This document shows, piece by piece, positions 1 through 9,757 of a DNA stretch of 64,000 bases. The stretch is taken from the NCBI GenBank assembly GCA_934130285.1, contig CAKOXT010000002.1:1-64000 (forward strand), read 5' to 3'. The notes beneath the pieces were generated by a model, which saw nothing but the letters and a program-made list of their open reading frames with translations, was not told the origin of the DNA and did not search any database. Origin of the DNA: an uncultured Clostridia bacterium (GTDB lineage Bacteria > Bacillota > Clostridia > TANB77 > CAG-508). The position numbers were made by a program, and so were the translations under genes. Each line of letters begins with the position of its first letter. Position 1 is the stretch's first letter.

Positions 1-95
1 TATTATTTATTTATTATTTATTTATTATTTATTTATTATTTATTTATTATTTATTTATTATTTATTTATTATTTATTTATTATTTATTATTATTT
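1..95. repeat. 11-bp A/T tandem repeat
   Basis: About eight head-to-tail copies of the 11-base unit TATTATTTATT start at the window edge and decay into TTA/TTTA-rich DNA. The array probably continues to the left of the window. It contains no G or C and has no coding potential. Confidence 0.9.
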
Positions 96-1042
96 GTTTA
101 TTTTTTTATCTTTATATTTATTGTAATATTTCCTTTTATTTAATTTTTATATTAATTATGCTTTTATTATTCAATGCATTATTCTATTAATCATACTTTT
201 CCAGTTATAATTATTCTTCTATTTTATTTTCTTTATTTATTGTCATCACTAATAATCTATTAATTATAAATTTACTTTTTGACTATCTATTTTTTCATAT
301 TTTATTTTAATTATTTTTTATTTGTCCTCTCAAAATCGTTTTTAATCGTTTTTTTGTCTTATAGCAATATAATTTCATTACTATCTTTTAGGATTACTTA
401 TTCCTAATTTTATATTATACAAATTAAGTCTCTAATTAATATTCACTCTCTAAATCGCTTACTTCCCTGGATATAGCTAATACGATTTTGAGGCATTCAC
501 TTCAGGTTTATCCTTTTATTTATAAATATATTATTCAAATTTCAATATATATTCTATATTTTTTATTACCAAAAATATTCAAAAAATATTCACTTGTTTT
601 TTTATATTTTATTTTTTTCCCTTATTTTTATATTATTTTAATTTTTAGATTTGTACATTTTCAAAAATTAAATAGCATAATTTTAGATTTTATATTTTTT
701 AACCATTATTTATTCTCAATATTTTTTCTTAAATTATTTAAACCGCATTTTAAACAAACTTTTTATTAATTCATTATTTTATTAATTAACTAATTTTCCG
801 ATCATTTTTTATGTAATATTTATATTATTCTCTATTAATTATTTGATTATTTATTTTATATATTAATATATTTAACTTAAATATATTAATAACTTTATAA
901 AAGCCTCTACCTCGCTTATATTCAATTTATGTTTATTTATTTTCATTTTATTATTCATATTATTATTTATTTTTATTTATTTTTATTTATTTTTATATTA
1001 TTATTAATTATTTATTATTATTTATTTATTTTTTATTTTTAT

Positions 1043-1170
1043 TTATTTTAATGTTATTTAATAATTTAATGTAACAAAAAAATATGTAAAAATTCAAAGT
1101 ACAGTCTACAAGCGGGTTTGATTTTTTTGCATTTTTTACAATGTAATTATTTCAATCCTTATATATTTTT
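1043..1170. repeat. Direct repeat, copy 1 of 2 (about 128 bp)
   Basis: Nearly identical to 1233-1360, offset by exactly 190 bp. Shared words include ATGTTATTTAATAATTT, CAGTCTACAAGCGG and ACAATGTAATTATTTCAATC. The copies differ at scattered single bases, so this is an old duplication or a maintained repeat. The AGCGG core is unusual in this G/C-poor region. It has no open frame. Confidence 0.85.
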
Positions 1171-1232
1171 ATTATTATTTATTATTTATTTTTATTATTT
1201 ATTATTATTATTATTTATTTTTTATTTATTTT

Positions 1233-1360
1233 TTATTTTAATGTTATTTAATAATTTGATGTAACAAAAAAATATGCAAAAATTCAAAACGCAGTCTACA
1301 AGCGGATTAGAATTTTTCGTATTTTTTACAATGTAATTATTTCAATCCTTATATAATTTT
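1233..1360. repeat. Direct repeat, copy 2 of 2 (about 128 bp)
   Basis: Second copy of the repeat at 1043-1170, with the same conserved blocks in the same order. The two copies are separated by about 60 bp of TTA/TTTA-rich filler. Function unknown. Confidence 0.85.
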
Positions 1361-1547
1361 TATTTATTTTCTTATAAATCTCCAATCAGTTTAAAGCTTT
1401 CAAAATCGTTTCTATTTGTTTTTTATATTTCATTAACGAAATTATATTATTTGTTATATATAATCCATTAAAATCGATTCTCACAGGTTTTAAATATTTT
1501 TTTAACCTGTTTCTCTTTATCTATTCATTGCACCTATATTTATAAAG

Positions 1548-2281
1548 TAATAACTATCCCCCAGTTATACTGGGGGATTTTCATTTCGGCCTATAAGGCC
1601 TTTTTACTAGCTAACGCTTAAGCGTTACAATTTGACGGCTTACGCCACTTTCGCTCGCGTTTTTATTACTCACTACCCTTTAAAAGGGTCTCTATATTCT
1701 TTTATTGTTATTTGATCCGTTTGCATATCTTCTTTCAATTGATTTTCAACGTAATTATATACAGCAGTCTTGTTATTTCCTACCGTACTCACATAAAATC
1801 CTCTACACCAAAATGTTCTGTTACCATATTTATATTTAAGATTCGCATGTCTCTCAAATATTATCAACGTACTTTTCCCTTTAAGATATCCCATAAATGA
1901 TGATATGCTTATTTTGGGTGGAATACTTACATACATATGTATATGATCTGGACATGCTTCTGCATTTATTACTTCAACTTCTTTTCTTCTGCATAATTCT
2001 CTCAATATCATTCCTATTTCTCGTCTTAGTGTTCCATATATTTCTTTTCTTCTGAATTTTGGCGCAAACACTATATGGTACTTGCATTCCCACGTTGTGT
2101 GTGCTAAGCTATTTGTGTATGGACTTTTCATACGCCCCACTCCTTTCATGATTAATATTTTTAGCCGTCAAACTTTAAATATTATACCATGTTTCGAGTG
2201 GGATTTTTGTTACCCTATGCAAAACTATAAGTTTTATTATACTCCCCAGCATAGCTGGGGGTTTACCATTAAAGTTAACAA
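1548..2281 (-). mobile_element. IS200-type insertion sequence (IS200/IS605 family)
   Basis: A single-gene element: a Y1 transposase gene bracketed by two subterminal hairpins. The right-end hairpin at 1557-1577 pairs TCCCCCAGT with ACTGGGGGA over a TAT loop. The left-end hairpin at 2244-2260 pairs CCCCAGC with GCTGGGG. No tnpB is present. A shorter inverted pair (TTTGACGGCT at 1631-1640, AGCCGTCAAA at 2163-2172) flanks the gene. The outer limits are estimates from the hairpins and from similarity of the left end to a second copy near 35.2 kb. Confidence 0.8.
1673..2131 (-). CDS. tnpA: IS200-family Y1 transposase TnpA
   Basis: Full-length 152-residue single-strand transposase. Family members cut and join single-stranded element ends through a tyrosine and an HUH metal site. 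The HIH motif is visible at residues 63-65 (context DHIHM) and the likely catalytic Tyr at 113 (context GFYVSTVGNN). I chose the ATG at 2131 because the AAAGGAG ribosome binding site at 2141-2147 overlaps the earlier ATG at 2149. The frame is intact, so the element may still be active. It is the only gene of its element and points the same way as the tRNA and replication genes beyond it. Confidence 0.93.
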   Translation of the reverse strand: MKSPYTNSLAHTTWECKYHIVFAPKFRRKEIYGTLRREIGMILRELCRRKEVEVINAEACPDHIHMYVSIPPKISISSFMGYLKGKSTLIIFERHANLKYKYGNRTFWCRGFYVSTVGNNKTAVYNYVENQLKEDMQTDQITIKEYRDPFKG

Positions 2282-2310
2282 AAAAAGATAGTATAAAAAA
2301 TACTATCTTT
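2281..2310 (-). terminator. Terminator after the tRNA-Ser pair
   Basis: On the - strand, directly after the tRNA 3' CCA, AAAGATAGTAT pairs with ATACTATCTTT and is followed by a T run. It abuts the end of the IS200 element. Confidence 0.85.
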
Positions 2311-2402
2311 TGGCGGAGAATGAGGGATTTGAACCCTCGCGGCCCTAAACGAACCCTAACAGTTTAGCAAACTGTCCCCTTCAGCCACTTGGGTAATTCT
2401 CC
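2311..2402 (-). tRNA. tRNA-Ser (anticodon GCU)
   Basis: Read on the - strand it starts GGAGAATTACCC and ends in an encoded CCA. Acceptor arms GGAGAAT and ATTCTCC pair. The anticodon stem ACAGT/ACTGT carries a loop with GCT, and there is a long variable arm typical of Ser tRNAs. The T loop is GGTTCAAATCC. It is the second of two Ser tRNAs in one transcript. Confidence 0.95.
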
Positions 2403-2442
2403 ATATAAATGTAAAGCTAGATAATCTTTCATATCTAGCTAT

Positions 2443-2534
<92 letters not shown>

Positions 2535-2549
2535 ACAGAGAACATTATT

Positions 2550-2578
2550 ACTTTAACATATTAAATTTAAAAAGTCAA
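2550..2578 (-). promoter_or_regulatory. Promoter of the tRNA-Ser pair
   Basis: TTGACT, 17-base spacer, TAAAGT on the - strand, ending 15 bases before the first tRNA. It lies just past the end of the DUF4446 gene. Confidence 0.7.
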
Positions 2579-2587
2579 TATAGTTTT

Positions 2588-3067
2588 CTATATTTTTTTA
2601 TATTCTTTTGCTAAATTTACAGCTTTGATTTCTTCATCAGATAAAGTATATTTTGAAGTTCCATTCTCAATTGTCTTTGCATATACATTACTAGAAGATC
2701 TACCATAAATAGAATTAATAACAAAACCATTATTTTCATTATCTAATATAGCAATTGCAAAACTTAATTCACTGCCAACATCATCAAAAGCATTATATCT
2801 GACCATTCCTATGTTCTGTACACAAGTATCTACCTGTCTCTCAACAGTTTTAATATTAGCTTTTATTATTTTGTTCTCTTCATTTACATTTTTTACCATT
2901 TCTAAATATGTTTTTAATGATTCTTCTATACTTTCCTTTTCATCAAACTTAGAAATAAATCCTTCATATCTTTTTTCAACTTTATTAATCTTATAACAAA
3001 ATAACAATACTATAGCAGTTAATAAAACATTAACTGCTATAGATAAAATCAATATAATATTTATCAT
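2588..3067 (-). CDS. DUF4446 family membrane-anchored protein
   Basis: A 159-residue protein with one N-terminal membrane helix (residues about 3-25), a short coiled region (about 28-80) and a conserved C-terminal block. The blocks QNIGMVRYNAFDDVGSELSF and NGFVINSIYGR are characteristic of DUF4446 as I know it. The gene regularly accompanies parAB in Clostridia and follows parB here by 13 bases. Its biochemical role is not known to me. The start ATG follows an AAGGAG site. Confidence 0.88.
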   Translation of the reverse strand: MINIILILSIAVNVLLTAIVLLFCYKINKVEKRYEGFISKFDEKESIEESLKTYLEMVKNVNEENKIIKANIKTVERQVDTCVQNIGMVRYNAFDDVGSELSFAIAILDNENNGFVINSIYGRSSSNVYAKTIENGTSKYTLSDEEIKAVNLAKEYKKI

Positions 3068-3080
3068 CCTGCCAATCTCC

Positions 3081-3923
3081 TTATTTAATTAAATCTAGTA
3101 TACGCTCTAAGTCATCATTTGATGCATACTCTATTATAATTTTTCCTTTTCTTTGCCCAGCATTCAATTTTACCTTTGTACCAAAGAAACTTTGGAAACT
3201 ACTTTCAATATCTCTATAAATAGGTTCATATTTTTCATTCTTCTTTGGCATATTCTTTCTAGATTTAGTTTTTTTCTCAGCTTCTCTAACACTATCTCCT
3301 GATTCAATCATATATACTGCCATATCATATTGTTTATCAGGATTCTCAAAACCTAATAATGCTTTACAATGTCCTTCTGTTAACTTTCCTTGTAATGCTA
3401 AATCAATAACTCTAGGATCTAAATTTAAGATTCTTAATGTATTTGTAACAGTGCTTCTACTCTTTCCAATAACTTCTGCAACCTGAGCTTGAGTTAAACT
3501 ATATTGGTCCATTAATAGCTTAATTCCTCTTGCTTTTTCAATTGGATTTAAATCCTCTCTCTGAATATTTTCAATTAAAGCTATTTCTCTGTTTTTCTGT
3601 TCATCATTTTCTCTAACAATAGCTGGTATCTCAGTTAATCCCGCAAGTTTAGATGCTCTCCATCTTCTCTCACCAGCAACTATTTGATAAAAATCATCTT
3701 TTTTTGACACTATAATTGGCTGAATAACGCCATATTTTTTTATTGAATCTGAAAGTTCATTTAATGCTTCTTCATCAAAAATTCTTCTTGGTTGATCTTT
3801 ATTTGGTTCAATCTCAGATACTTTCAAATTTTGTACTACTTCATTCTCATCATTTGTTTCTTCAACTAAAGATGTAGAAAATAAAGCATCTAATCCTTTA
3901 CCCAATCCTGTTTTCTTAGCCAT
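3081..3923 (-). CDS. parB: Chromosome partitioning protein ParB (Spo0J)
   Basis: 280 residues. ParB proteins bind parS sites near the origin, spread as a CTP-dependent clamp and load SMC condensin. Visible parts are the N-terminal ParB/Srx domain with the GERRWRA motif (about residue 84), the helix-turn-helix region (about 130-170) that reads parS, and a C-terminal dimerisation segment. It lies 13 bases downstream of parA, in one operon with it. In spore formers this protein (Spo0J) also links chromosome segregation to sporulation. I found no convincing parS site inside the window. Confidence 0.97.
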   Translation of the reverse strand: MAKKTGLGKGLDALFSTSLVEETNDENEVVQNLKVSEIEPNKDQPRRIFDEEALNELSDSIKKYGVIQPIIVSKKDDFYQIVAGERRWRASKLAGLTEIPAIVRENDEQKNREIALIENIQREDLNPIEKARGIKLLMDQYSLTQAQVAEVIGKSRSTVTNTLRILNLDPRVIDLALQGKLTEGHCKALLGFENPDKQYDMAVYMIESGDSVREAEKKTKSRKNMPKKNEKYEPIYRDIESSFQSFFGTKVKLNAGQRKGKIIIEYASNDDLERILDLIK

Positions 3924-3935
3924 TTACATTTCCCC

Positions 3936-4724
3936 CTATTTCATATGTTTTGCTTTTTCTTTAGCATCTTCTGCCTTTAAAAACTCTTTTGCCAACTTTT
4001 CATAGCTTCTAGCACCTTTTGATTTTGGATCATATGTTGTAATTGGCATTCCAAAGCTAGGAGCTTCACTCAATCTAACATTTCTAGGTATAACTGTTTT
4101 GTATACCTTATCATCAAAATATTTTTTAACTTCCTTAACAACCTGATTAGATAAGTTTGTTCTTATATCATACATTGTTAAAACAGCACCTTCTATTTCT
4201 AATGACTTATTTAAATGTTTTTTTACCAAGTTAATTGTGTTAATCAATTGTCCTAATCCTTCCAATGCATAATATTCACATTGAACAGGAATCAACACAG
4301 AATCTGCTGCTGTAAAAGAATTTAAAGTAATTAATCCTAATGATGGTGGACAATCAATAAATATATAATCATACTTATCTTTTATTTGATCAAGTTGTTC
4401 TTTTAGCCTGTGCTCTCTAGACATTTGAGAAACTAATTCTACTTCAGCACCTGCTAAATTCACATTTGAAGGGCATATTTTCAAATTTTTTTCAATTGTA
4501 TCTTGTAATGTATTCTCAACAGGCTCTTCGTTAACAAGTACATCATACAATGATTTTTCAACATTTTTATCTACACCCAATCCACTTGTCGCATTTCCTT
4601 GAGGATCTGCATCTAATAACACAACTTTTTTGCCTTTTTTAGCAAGTAAAGAGCTCAAATTCACTGAAGTTGTAGTCTTTCCGACGCCTCCTTTTTGATT
4701 AGCGACCGCTATAATTTTTCCCAA
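3936..4724 (-). CDS. parA: Chromosome partitioning ATPase ParA (Soj)
   Basis: 262-residue Walker-type ATPase. The deviant Walker A motif KGGVGKTTT lies at residues 11-19 and Walker B is in the segment YIFIDCPPSLG. In this family ATP-bound dimers bind DNA nonspecifically, and the protein with ParB regulates DnaA and origin segregation. The start is TTG after a GGAGGG site, close behind a strong promoter. It is the first gene of the parA-parB-DUF4446 operon. Confidence 0.97.
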   Translation of the reverse strand: MGKIIAVANQKGGVGKTTTSVNLSSLLAKKGKKVVLLDADPQGNATSGLGVDKNVEKSLYDVLVNEEPVENTLQDTIEKNLKICPSNVNLAGAEVELVSQMSREHRLKEQLDQIKDKYDYIFIDCPPSLGLITLNSFTAADSVLIPVQCEYYALEGLGQLINTINLVKKHLNKSLEIEGAVLTMYDIRTNLSNQVVKEVKKYFDDKVYKTVIPRNVRLSEAPSFGMPITTYDPKSKGARSYEKLAKEFLKAEDAKEKAKHMK

Positions 4725-4750
4725 AATAATCCCTCCAATCTTTCTATATA

Positions 4751-4779
4751 ATAATATAAAAATTGAATTCTCATGTCAA
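4751..4779 (-). promoter_or_regulatory. Promoter of parA-parB-DUF4446
   Basis: On the - strand: consensus TTGACA, a 17-base spacer, and TATTAT, 27 bases before the parA start. One of the best vegetative promoter matches in the window. Confidence 0.8.
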
Positions 4780-4858
4780 TGTATTTTATAAATTTTTATA
4801 AAATTTTACACAACAAAAAATGAAATTAAAATAAGTTATACACTTTTTAAAGAATAAA

Positions 4859-4901
4859 TAAAAAATGTTCCACAGCTTATAAACAAGTTATCTGTGGAAC
4901 A
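4859..4901 (-). terminator. Terminator of the mnmE-mnmG-rsmG operon
   Basis: TGTTCCACAG and CTGTGGAACA form a perfect 10-bp stem over a 16-base loop. A TTTTTT run follows on the - strand, directly downstream of rsmG. Confidence 0.88.
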
Positions 4902-4915
4902 TGTAACTTTTCGAA

Positions 4916-5626
4916 TTATCTAATCGGATTTTTCAAAGGTTTACCTTGATTTCTAGGGTATATTTGTTCGGTCTTTTTTACTTTTTTAATAACAACCAAA
5001 CACCTCTCATTATCATCTAAACTGTAATTAATCACTTCATCAATACGACCACCTAATCGAGTAATAGCAACCTTAGCTTCATTAATTTCTTCTTCCGAAT
5101 TAGGTCCTTTCATACATAAGCAACTTCCGCCCACCTTAACAAAAGGTAACATATATTCAACTAGAGTACTCATATTTGCGACAGCTCTTGATGTAGCTAC
5201 ATCAAAACATTCTCTATATTCTTTATTATGTGCATAATCTTCAGCTCTACCATGCAAAGCAATTATATTCTTCAAATCAAGCTTAGTAATAGAATCATTC
5301 ATAAATAGAACTTTTTTATTAACAGCATCCAACAATGTAATATTCAAGTCATCATCAAATATCTTTAAAGGAATTCCTGGAAAACCTGCCCCAGCACCTA
5401 TATCAATAACTCTCTTTCCATCAAGATACTTATTAATAAAAATCGAATCAATAAAATGTTTGATTATAATATCCTTTTCATCCTTGATTGCGGTCAAATT
5501 AATCTTAGCATTCCACTCTTGTAAATTTTTCATATACAAAATAAATTTTTCTAATTTTTCATTTGATACTTCAATATTATTTTCACTTAACTTCTCTTTA
5601 AAGAATTGTAATATTTCTTCTTCCAA
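4916..5626 (-). CDS. rsmG: 16S rRNA (guanine527-N7) methyltransferase RsmG
   Basis: 236 residues. It transfers a methyl group from S-adenosylmethionine to G527 (E. coli numbering) in the 530 loop of 16S rRNA. The SAM-binding glycine motif DIGAGAGFPGIPL lies near residue 75, followed by the acidic strand LLDAVNKK. The start is TTG after GAGAGG. It is the last gene of an mnmE-mnmG-rsmG operon that ends at the hairpin just downstream. This neighbourhood (gidB next to gidA by the origin) is classical. Confidence 0.96.
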   Translation of the reverse strand: MEEEILQFFKEKLSENNIEVSNEKLEKFILYMKNLQEWNAKINLTAIKDEKDIIIKHFIDSIFINKYLDGKRVIDIGAGAGFPGIPLKIFDDDLNITLLDAVNKKVLFMNDSITKLDLKNIIALHGRAEDYAHNKEYRECFDVATSRAVANMSTLVEYMLPFVKVGGSCLCMKGPNSEEEINEAKVAITRLGGRIDEVINYSLDDNERCLVVIKKVKKTEQIYPRNQGKPLKNPIR

Positions 5627-5644
5627 ATTATTTTTCCTCTCTTA

Positions 5645-7528
5645 TTAATTTTTATTAGCATGTTTTCTTTGTTCCAAATAAACAAGTAAAACAGAAATAT
5701 CTGCAGGTGAAACACCTGAAATTCTAGAAGCTTGACCAATTGAATATGGGCGAATCTTACTAAGCTTTTGTCTTGCTTCTATTCTAATTCCCTTTACATC
5801 ATCATAATTAACATCATCAGGAATTAATTTCTTTTCCATTTTTTTAAAACTCTCAACTTGAGCTTCCTGCATTTTTATATATCCTTCATACTTTACAACA
5901 ATTTCTACTTCCTCTTTTACATCGTCCGGCAATTCTGGTCTATCCTTATCAATTTCAGCTAATACAGCATATGTCAATTCAGTTCTTTTTAATAATTCAG
6001 ATAGCTTTGCACCACCGTTAAGTCTAGCAGTACCATGGTTTTCCAAGAATTTATTAACATCATCTGAAGGTTTTATAATAGTAGTTTCTAGTCTTTCTTT
6101 TTCTTCCATTATTTTCCTTTTCTTTTCTAAAAACTTATTATATCGCTCTTCTGATATAAGTCCAACCTCATGTCCAATTTCTGTCAATCTCATATCCGCA
6201 TTGTCTTGTCTTAATAATAATCTATATTCAGCTCTTGAAGTCATCATTCTATATGGTTCATTCGTGCTCTTCGTAACAATATCATCTATCAAAACACCAA
6301 TATAGGCGTCTGATCTATCTAAAATAACTGGATCTTTTCCCTTTAATTTTTGGGCAGCATTAATTCCAGCAATAATTCCTTGTGCAGCAGCTTCCTCATA
6401 CCCAGAAGTACCATTTATCTGACCAGCGAAAAACATTCCACTAATACTTTTTAATTCCAAAGAGCTTTTTAATTGAGAAGGTTCGATACAATCATACTCA
6501 ATAGCATAAGCTGGTCTTGTAAATTCACAATGTTCTAGTCCAGGTAAAGTCCTATACATTTCAATTTGAACATCTTCTGGTAAAGATGAACTCATTCCTT
6601 GGATATACATTTCCTCAGTATCCATTCCTAAAGGTTCAACAAAAATCTGATGTCTTTCTTTATCAGCAAATCTAACCACCTTATCTTCGATAGATGGACA
6701 ATAACGAGGACCTGTCCCCTCTATTTTTCCTGCATATAAAGGTGATCTATGTAAATTTTTTCTAATAATTTCATGCGTTTTCTCATTAGTATATGTTAAA
6801 TAACAAGGTTGTTGATCAAAATTTCCTAATTTATCTTCAAAAGAAAACGCTGGAACGTTTGGATCTCCCTCTTGCAATTCCATCTTTGAAAAATCAATAC
6901 TCTTTCTATTAATTCTCGCAGGTGTACCTGTCTTAAATCTAACTATATTAATGCCTAATTCACGCAAACATTTTGATAATTTATTTGCAGGAAACACACC
7001 ATCAGGTCCACTCTCACAAGAATACTCCCCAATAAAAATCTTTCCTTTCAAATACGTACCTGTAGCTAAAATTACACTATCCACTTCATAAATAGCTCCC
7101 ATATCTGTTTCTACAGCTTTAATTTTTCCATCTTCTACTTGTATATTAACTATCTCTCCTTGTTTCAAAAAAAGATTCTCTTGTTTTTCTAAAGTATGCT
7201 TCATCTCCATTTGATATCTTTTTCTATCAGCTTGCGCTCTCAAAGAATGCACAGCAGGCCCTTTAGAAGTATTTAACATCTTAACCTGTATCATTGTTTT
7301 ATCAATATTTTTTCCCATTTCTCCGCCAAGAGCATCTATTTCTCTAACTAAATGACCTTTTGAAGATCCTCCTATATGAGGATTACAAGGCATATTAGCA
7401 ACACACTCTAATGTAATTGAAAAAATTAACGTCTTCATTCCTAATCTAGCAGCAGCAAGAGCAGCTTCACAACCAGCATGTCCAGCACCAATTACTGCTA
7501 CATCATATTTTCCAGCAATAAAACTCAT
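5645..7528 (-). CDS. mnmG: tRNA uridine-5-carboxymethylaminomethyl synthase subunit MnmG
   Basis: 627 residues, the usual length. With MnmE it installs the 5-carboxymethylaminomethyl group at U34 of certain tRNAs, using FAD and methylene-tetrahydrofolate. The FAD-binding Rossmann motif [17 protein letters not shown] is at the N-terminus and the [11 protein letters not shown] block near residue 275 is a family signature. The C-terminal helical domain, which binds tRNA and MnmE, is present ([19 protein letters not shown]). The GGAGG site is well placed. It follows mnmE by 9 bases. Confidence 0.98.
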   Translation of the reverse strand: MSFIAGKYDVAVIGAGHAGCEAALAAARLGMKTLIFSITLECVANMPCNPHIGGSSKGHLVREIDALGGEMGKNIDKTMIQVKMLNTSKGPAVHSLRAQADRKRYQMEMKHTLEKQENLFLKQGEIVNIQVEDGKIKAVETDMGAIYEVDSVILATGTYLKGKIFIGEYSCESGPDGVFPANKLSKCLRELGINIVRFKTGTPARINRKSIDFSKMELQEGDPNVPAFSFEDKLGNFDQQPCYLTYTNEKTHEIIRKNLHRSPLYAGKIEGTGPRYCPSIEDKVVRFADKERHQIFVEPLGMDTEEMYIQGMSSSLPEDVQIEMYRTLPGLEHCEFTRPAYAIEYDCIEPSQLKSSLELKSISGMFFAGQINGTSGYEEAAAQGIIAGINAAQKLKGKDPVILDRSDAYIGVLIDDIVTKSTNEPYRMMTSRAEYRLLLRQDNADMRLTEIGHEVGLISEERYNKFLEKKRKIMEEKERLETTIIKPSDDVNKFLENHGTARLNGGAKLSELLKRTELTYAVLAEIDKDRPELPDDVKEEVEIVVKYEGYIKMQEAQVESFKKMEKKLIPDDVNYDDVKGIRIEARQKLSKIRPYSIGQASRISGVSPADISVLLVYLEQRKHANKN

Positions 7529-7537
7529 AGTTTCCTC

Positions 7538-8896
7538 CTATTTTCCTAAACAAAACTTTGAAAAAATTTCACTAATTATATCATCAGTTACTGTTTCACC
7601 AGTTATTTTTCCAAGTTCCTCTAAAATTTCTTTTATATAAATTGCAACAACATCCACTGGCATTCCCATTGTTAATGTTTCTTCTGCCTTTTCTAATGAC
7701 ATAATAGCTTTATGAACTAAAGCTTTATGTCTTGAATTAATAACTAATAATTCCCCATCATTTTTTATTTCTTCTGTTACAACAAGTTTTTGCATCATAT
7801 CAAGCAATTCAGGAACTCCTTCTTGTGTCTTCGTAGAAATTGTTACAATATTATTTGAATATTTTTCGAATATTTTTTTATCTACGCCTATCTGGTTTAG
7901 ATCGATTTTATTTAAAATAATAATTGATTTTTTATCTTTTAATATTTCTAATATTTTTTTATCTTCTTCTGTTAATTTTTTTGTAATATCAAAAATAGCA
8001 ATAATTAAATCACTATCCTTAGCAATATCAATTGCCTTTTGAACCCCAATCTTTTCAACAGTATCATCAGTTTCTCTAATTCCTGCAGTATCAATAATTT
8101 TAAATGGTACTCCTCCTAAAGAAATAAACTCTTCAATAGTATCTCTTGTTGTTCCTTCTATCTCAGTAACTATTGCTCTTTCCTCGTTTAAAAGCAAATT
8201 TAATAAAGATGATTTTCCTGCATTTGGTCTACCTATAATTGCTGTTTTAATACCTTCTCTTAATATCTTTCCATTAGAAAATGAATTTTCTAACTCTTCT
8301 AATCTTTTTCTATTTCTCACAAGAATATCTGATATATTCAAATTAGTCACTTCTTCAATATCATATTCTGGATAATCAATTGAAACATCAATATCAGCCA
8401 TTCCCGAAATCAAATCATCTCTTATTTCTTTTATTCTTTTAGATAAATTTCCTTCCAACTGATTCATAGAAGATTTTGCTTCTTTTTCTGTTTTACTATT
8501 TATAACATCTATTACAGCCTCAGCTTGCGTTAAATCAATTCTTCCGTTCAAAAAAGCTCTCTTAGTAAATTCACCAGGTTCTGCAAGATCTGCACCATTC
8601 TTCAAGCACAAATCTAATATTCTCTTCATAACAACCATTCCACCATGAGAATTTATTTCGCACATATTCTCTGTTGTATAACTTTTTGGTGATATAAAAT
8701 AAGATACTAATACTTCATCAACAATTTCATCTCCATCATATATTTTTCCATATTTTATAGAATAACCTTTTTCAGGTGTATTAGAAACTGGTACAAATAT
8801 TTTCTTTAATATATCAAAACTCTCTTTTCCACTCATTCTAATTATTCCAATTCCACCAATTCCAGGTGCCGTAGAAATCGCAGCTATTGTTGACAT
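7538..8896 (-). CDS. mnmE: tRNA modification GTPase MnmE
   Basis: 452-residue partner of MnmG. It has an N-terminal folate-binding domain, a helical domain and an inserted Ras-like G domain: P loop GRPNAGKSS at about 222-230, GTTRDT switch, DTAG motif, and NKID for guanine recognition. The C-terminal CLGK tetrad contains the essential Cys of the family. It is the first gene of the operon and has a GGAGGAGAGG ribosome binding site. Confidence 0.98.
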   Translation of the reverse strand: MSTIAAISTAPGIGGIGIIRMSGKESFDILKKIFVPVSNTPEKGYSIKYGKIYDGDEIVDEVLVSYFISPKSYTTENMCEINSHGGMVVMKRILDLCLKNGADLAEPGEFTKRAFLNGRIDLTQAEAVIDVINSKTEKEAKSSMNQLEGNLSKRIKEIRDDLISGMADIDVSIDYPEYDIEEVTNLNISDILVRNRKRLEELENSFSNGKILREGIKTAIIGRPNAGKSSLLNLLLNEERAIVTEIEGTTRDTIEEFISLGGVPFKIIDTAGIRETDDTVEKIGVQKAIDIAKDSDLIIAIFDITKKLTEEDKKILEILKDKKSIIILNKIDLNQIGVDKKIFEKYSNNIVTISTKTQEGVPELLDMMQKLVVTEEIKNDGELLVINSRHKALVHKAIMSLEKAEETLTMGMPVDVVAIYIKEILEELGKITGETVTDDIISEIFSKFCLGK

Positions 8897-9029
8897 ACCC
8901 TCTCCTCCTTCTCAAATAATTTTATTAAATTTCCCCTATATTTCAATAAAATTTTATAAAATAATCTACAACAATATATACTATTTTATAAATTCAATTC
9001 AAATATTTTTTGATCTATTTATTATTAAA

Positions 9030-9066
9030 ATATTAAAGGGGTGTACTTTTATTTTAGCACACCCCA
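9030..9066 (-). terminator. Terminator after jag
   Basis: GGGGTGT pairs with ACACCCC (9038-9044 and 9059-9065) and is followed by TTTAATATTTT on the - strand. It ends the rnpA-yidD-yidC-jag transcript and separates it from mnmE. Confidence 0.85.
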
Positions 9067-9076
9067 CATTTAATAT

Positions 9077-9757
9077 CTACCTTTTTAATGATACAACAAT
9101 TCGTCTATTTGGCTCTTCACCGATACTATGTGTTTCAACTTTTGTATTTTCCTGTAATCTTGAATGAATAATTTTTCTTTCATAAGAAGACATTGGTTCA
9201 AGAGTAATTGCCTTTCTTTTTCTAATTACCGTTCCAGCAATTTTATCAGCAAGTTCTTTCAAATCTTTTTCTCTCTTTTCTTTATATCCACCTATATTTA
9301 AAAGAATTCTTACTCTTTCGTTTATGCCTTTATTAGCAATATTGTTTAATATTACTTGTATTGAATTCAACACATTACCTCTATACCCTATTAAATAACC
9401 TGTATCCTCACCTGTAATATTAACTAACAAATCACTTTTATCTCTTTTAATTTCATATTTTAAATCATTAGTTGGTAATTTGCTTATAAAATCATCTAAG
9501 AACTTTTTCACATTTTCTTCCGCCATATTTTCAGATTCTTCAGAAACTTCTGCTCTCTCTTTTTTCTCATTTACATGATTTTCTTCTTTTACTATTAACT
9601 CAACTTTAACAACTCTTGGTGTCAAAATATTAAAAAAACTTCTTTTATCTTCTGATTCTAGGACTTTAATTTCTACCTGTTTCTTTGAAACATTCAATTC
9701 TTTAAGTCCTTTTTCTATCGCTTCGTTTGTTGTTCTTCCTTCAAAAATATTAGGCAT
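9077..9757 (-). CDS. jag: RNA-binding protein Jag (KhpB)
   Basis: 226 residues with the usual three parts: a Jag-N domain (about 1-50, starting MPNIFEGRTTNEAI), a KH domain with GYRGNVL (about 125-135), and a C-terminal R3H domain (RKAITLEPMSSYERKIIH). KhpB binds RNA, often with KhpA, and affects cell elongation and division in Firmicutes. I chose the ATG at 9757: the AAGGAGG site at 9767-9773 touches the earlier ATG at 9766 but sits 9 bases from this one. The start overlaps the end of yidC, so the two are probably translationally coupled. Confidence 0.93.
   Translation of the reverse strand: MPNIFEGRTTNEAIEKGLKELNVSKKQVEIKVLESEDKRSFFNILTPRVVKVELIVKEENHVNEKKERAEVSEESENMAEENVKKFLDDFISKLPTNDLKYEIKRDKSDLLVNITGEDTGYLIGYRGNVLNSIQVILNNIANKGINERVRILLNIGGYKEKREKDLKELADKIAGTVIRKRKAITLEPMSSYERKIIHSRLQENTKVETHSIGEEPNRRIVVSLKR

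Larger units (their letters stand above)
96..1547. other. Gene-free, T-rich low-complexity region
   Basis: About 1.45 kb with very few G or C bases and with T strongly favoured on the + strand. No open frame here looks like a protein: the longest encodes a run of Phe, Ile, Tyr and Leu as expected from random A/T sequence. Short TCAAAATCG-type words recur near 331 and 1398. The only larger structure is the pair of direct repeats listed separately. It lies at the far end of the leftward origin cluster, beside an insertion sequence. Confidence 0.75.

Noticed and set aside
488..769. 93-codon open frame in the T-rich region
   Set aside because: Phe/Ile/Tyr-rich low-complexity translation, no ribosome binding site, no domain. 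It fits chance in A/T DNA.
1588..1605. GGCCTATAAGGCC plus T run as a + strand terminator
   Set aside because: No gene on the + strand ends there. It is more likely part of the IS200 right-end region.
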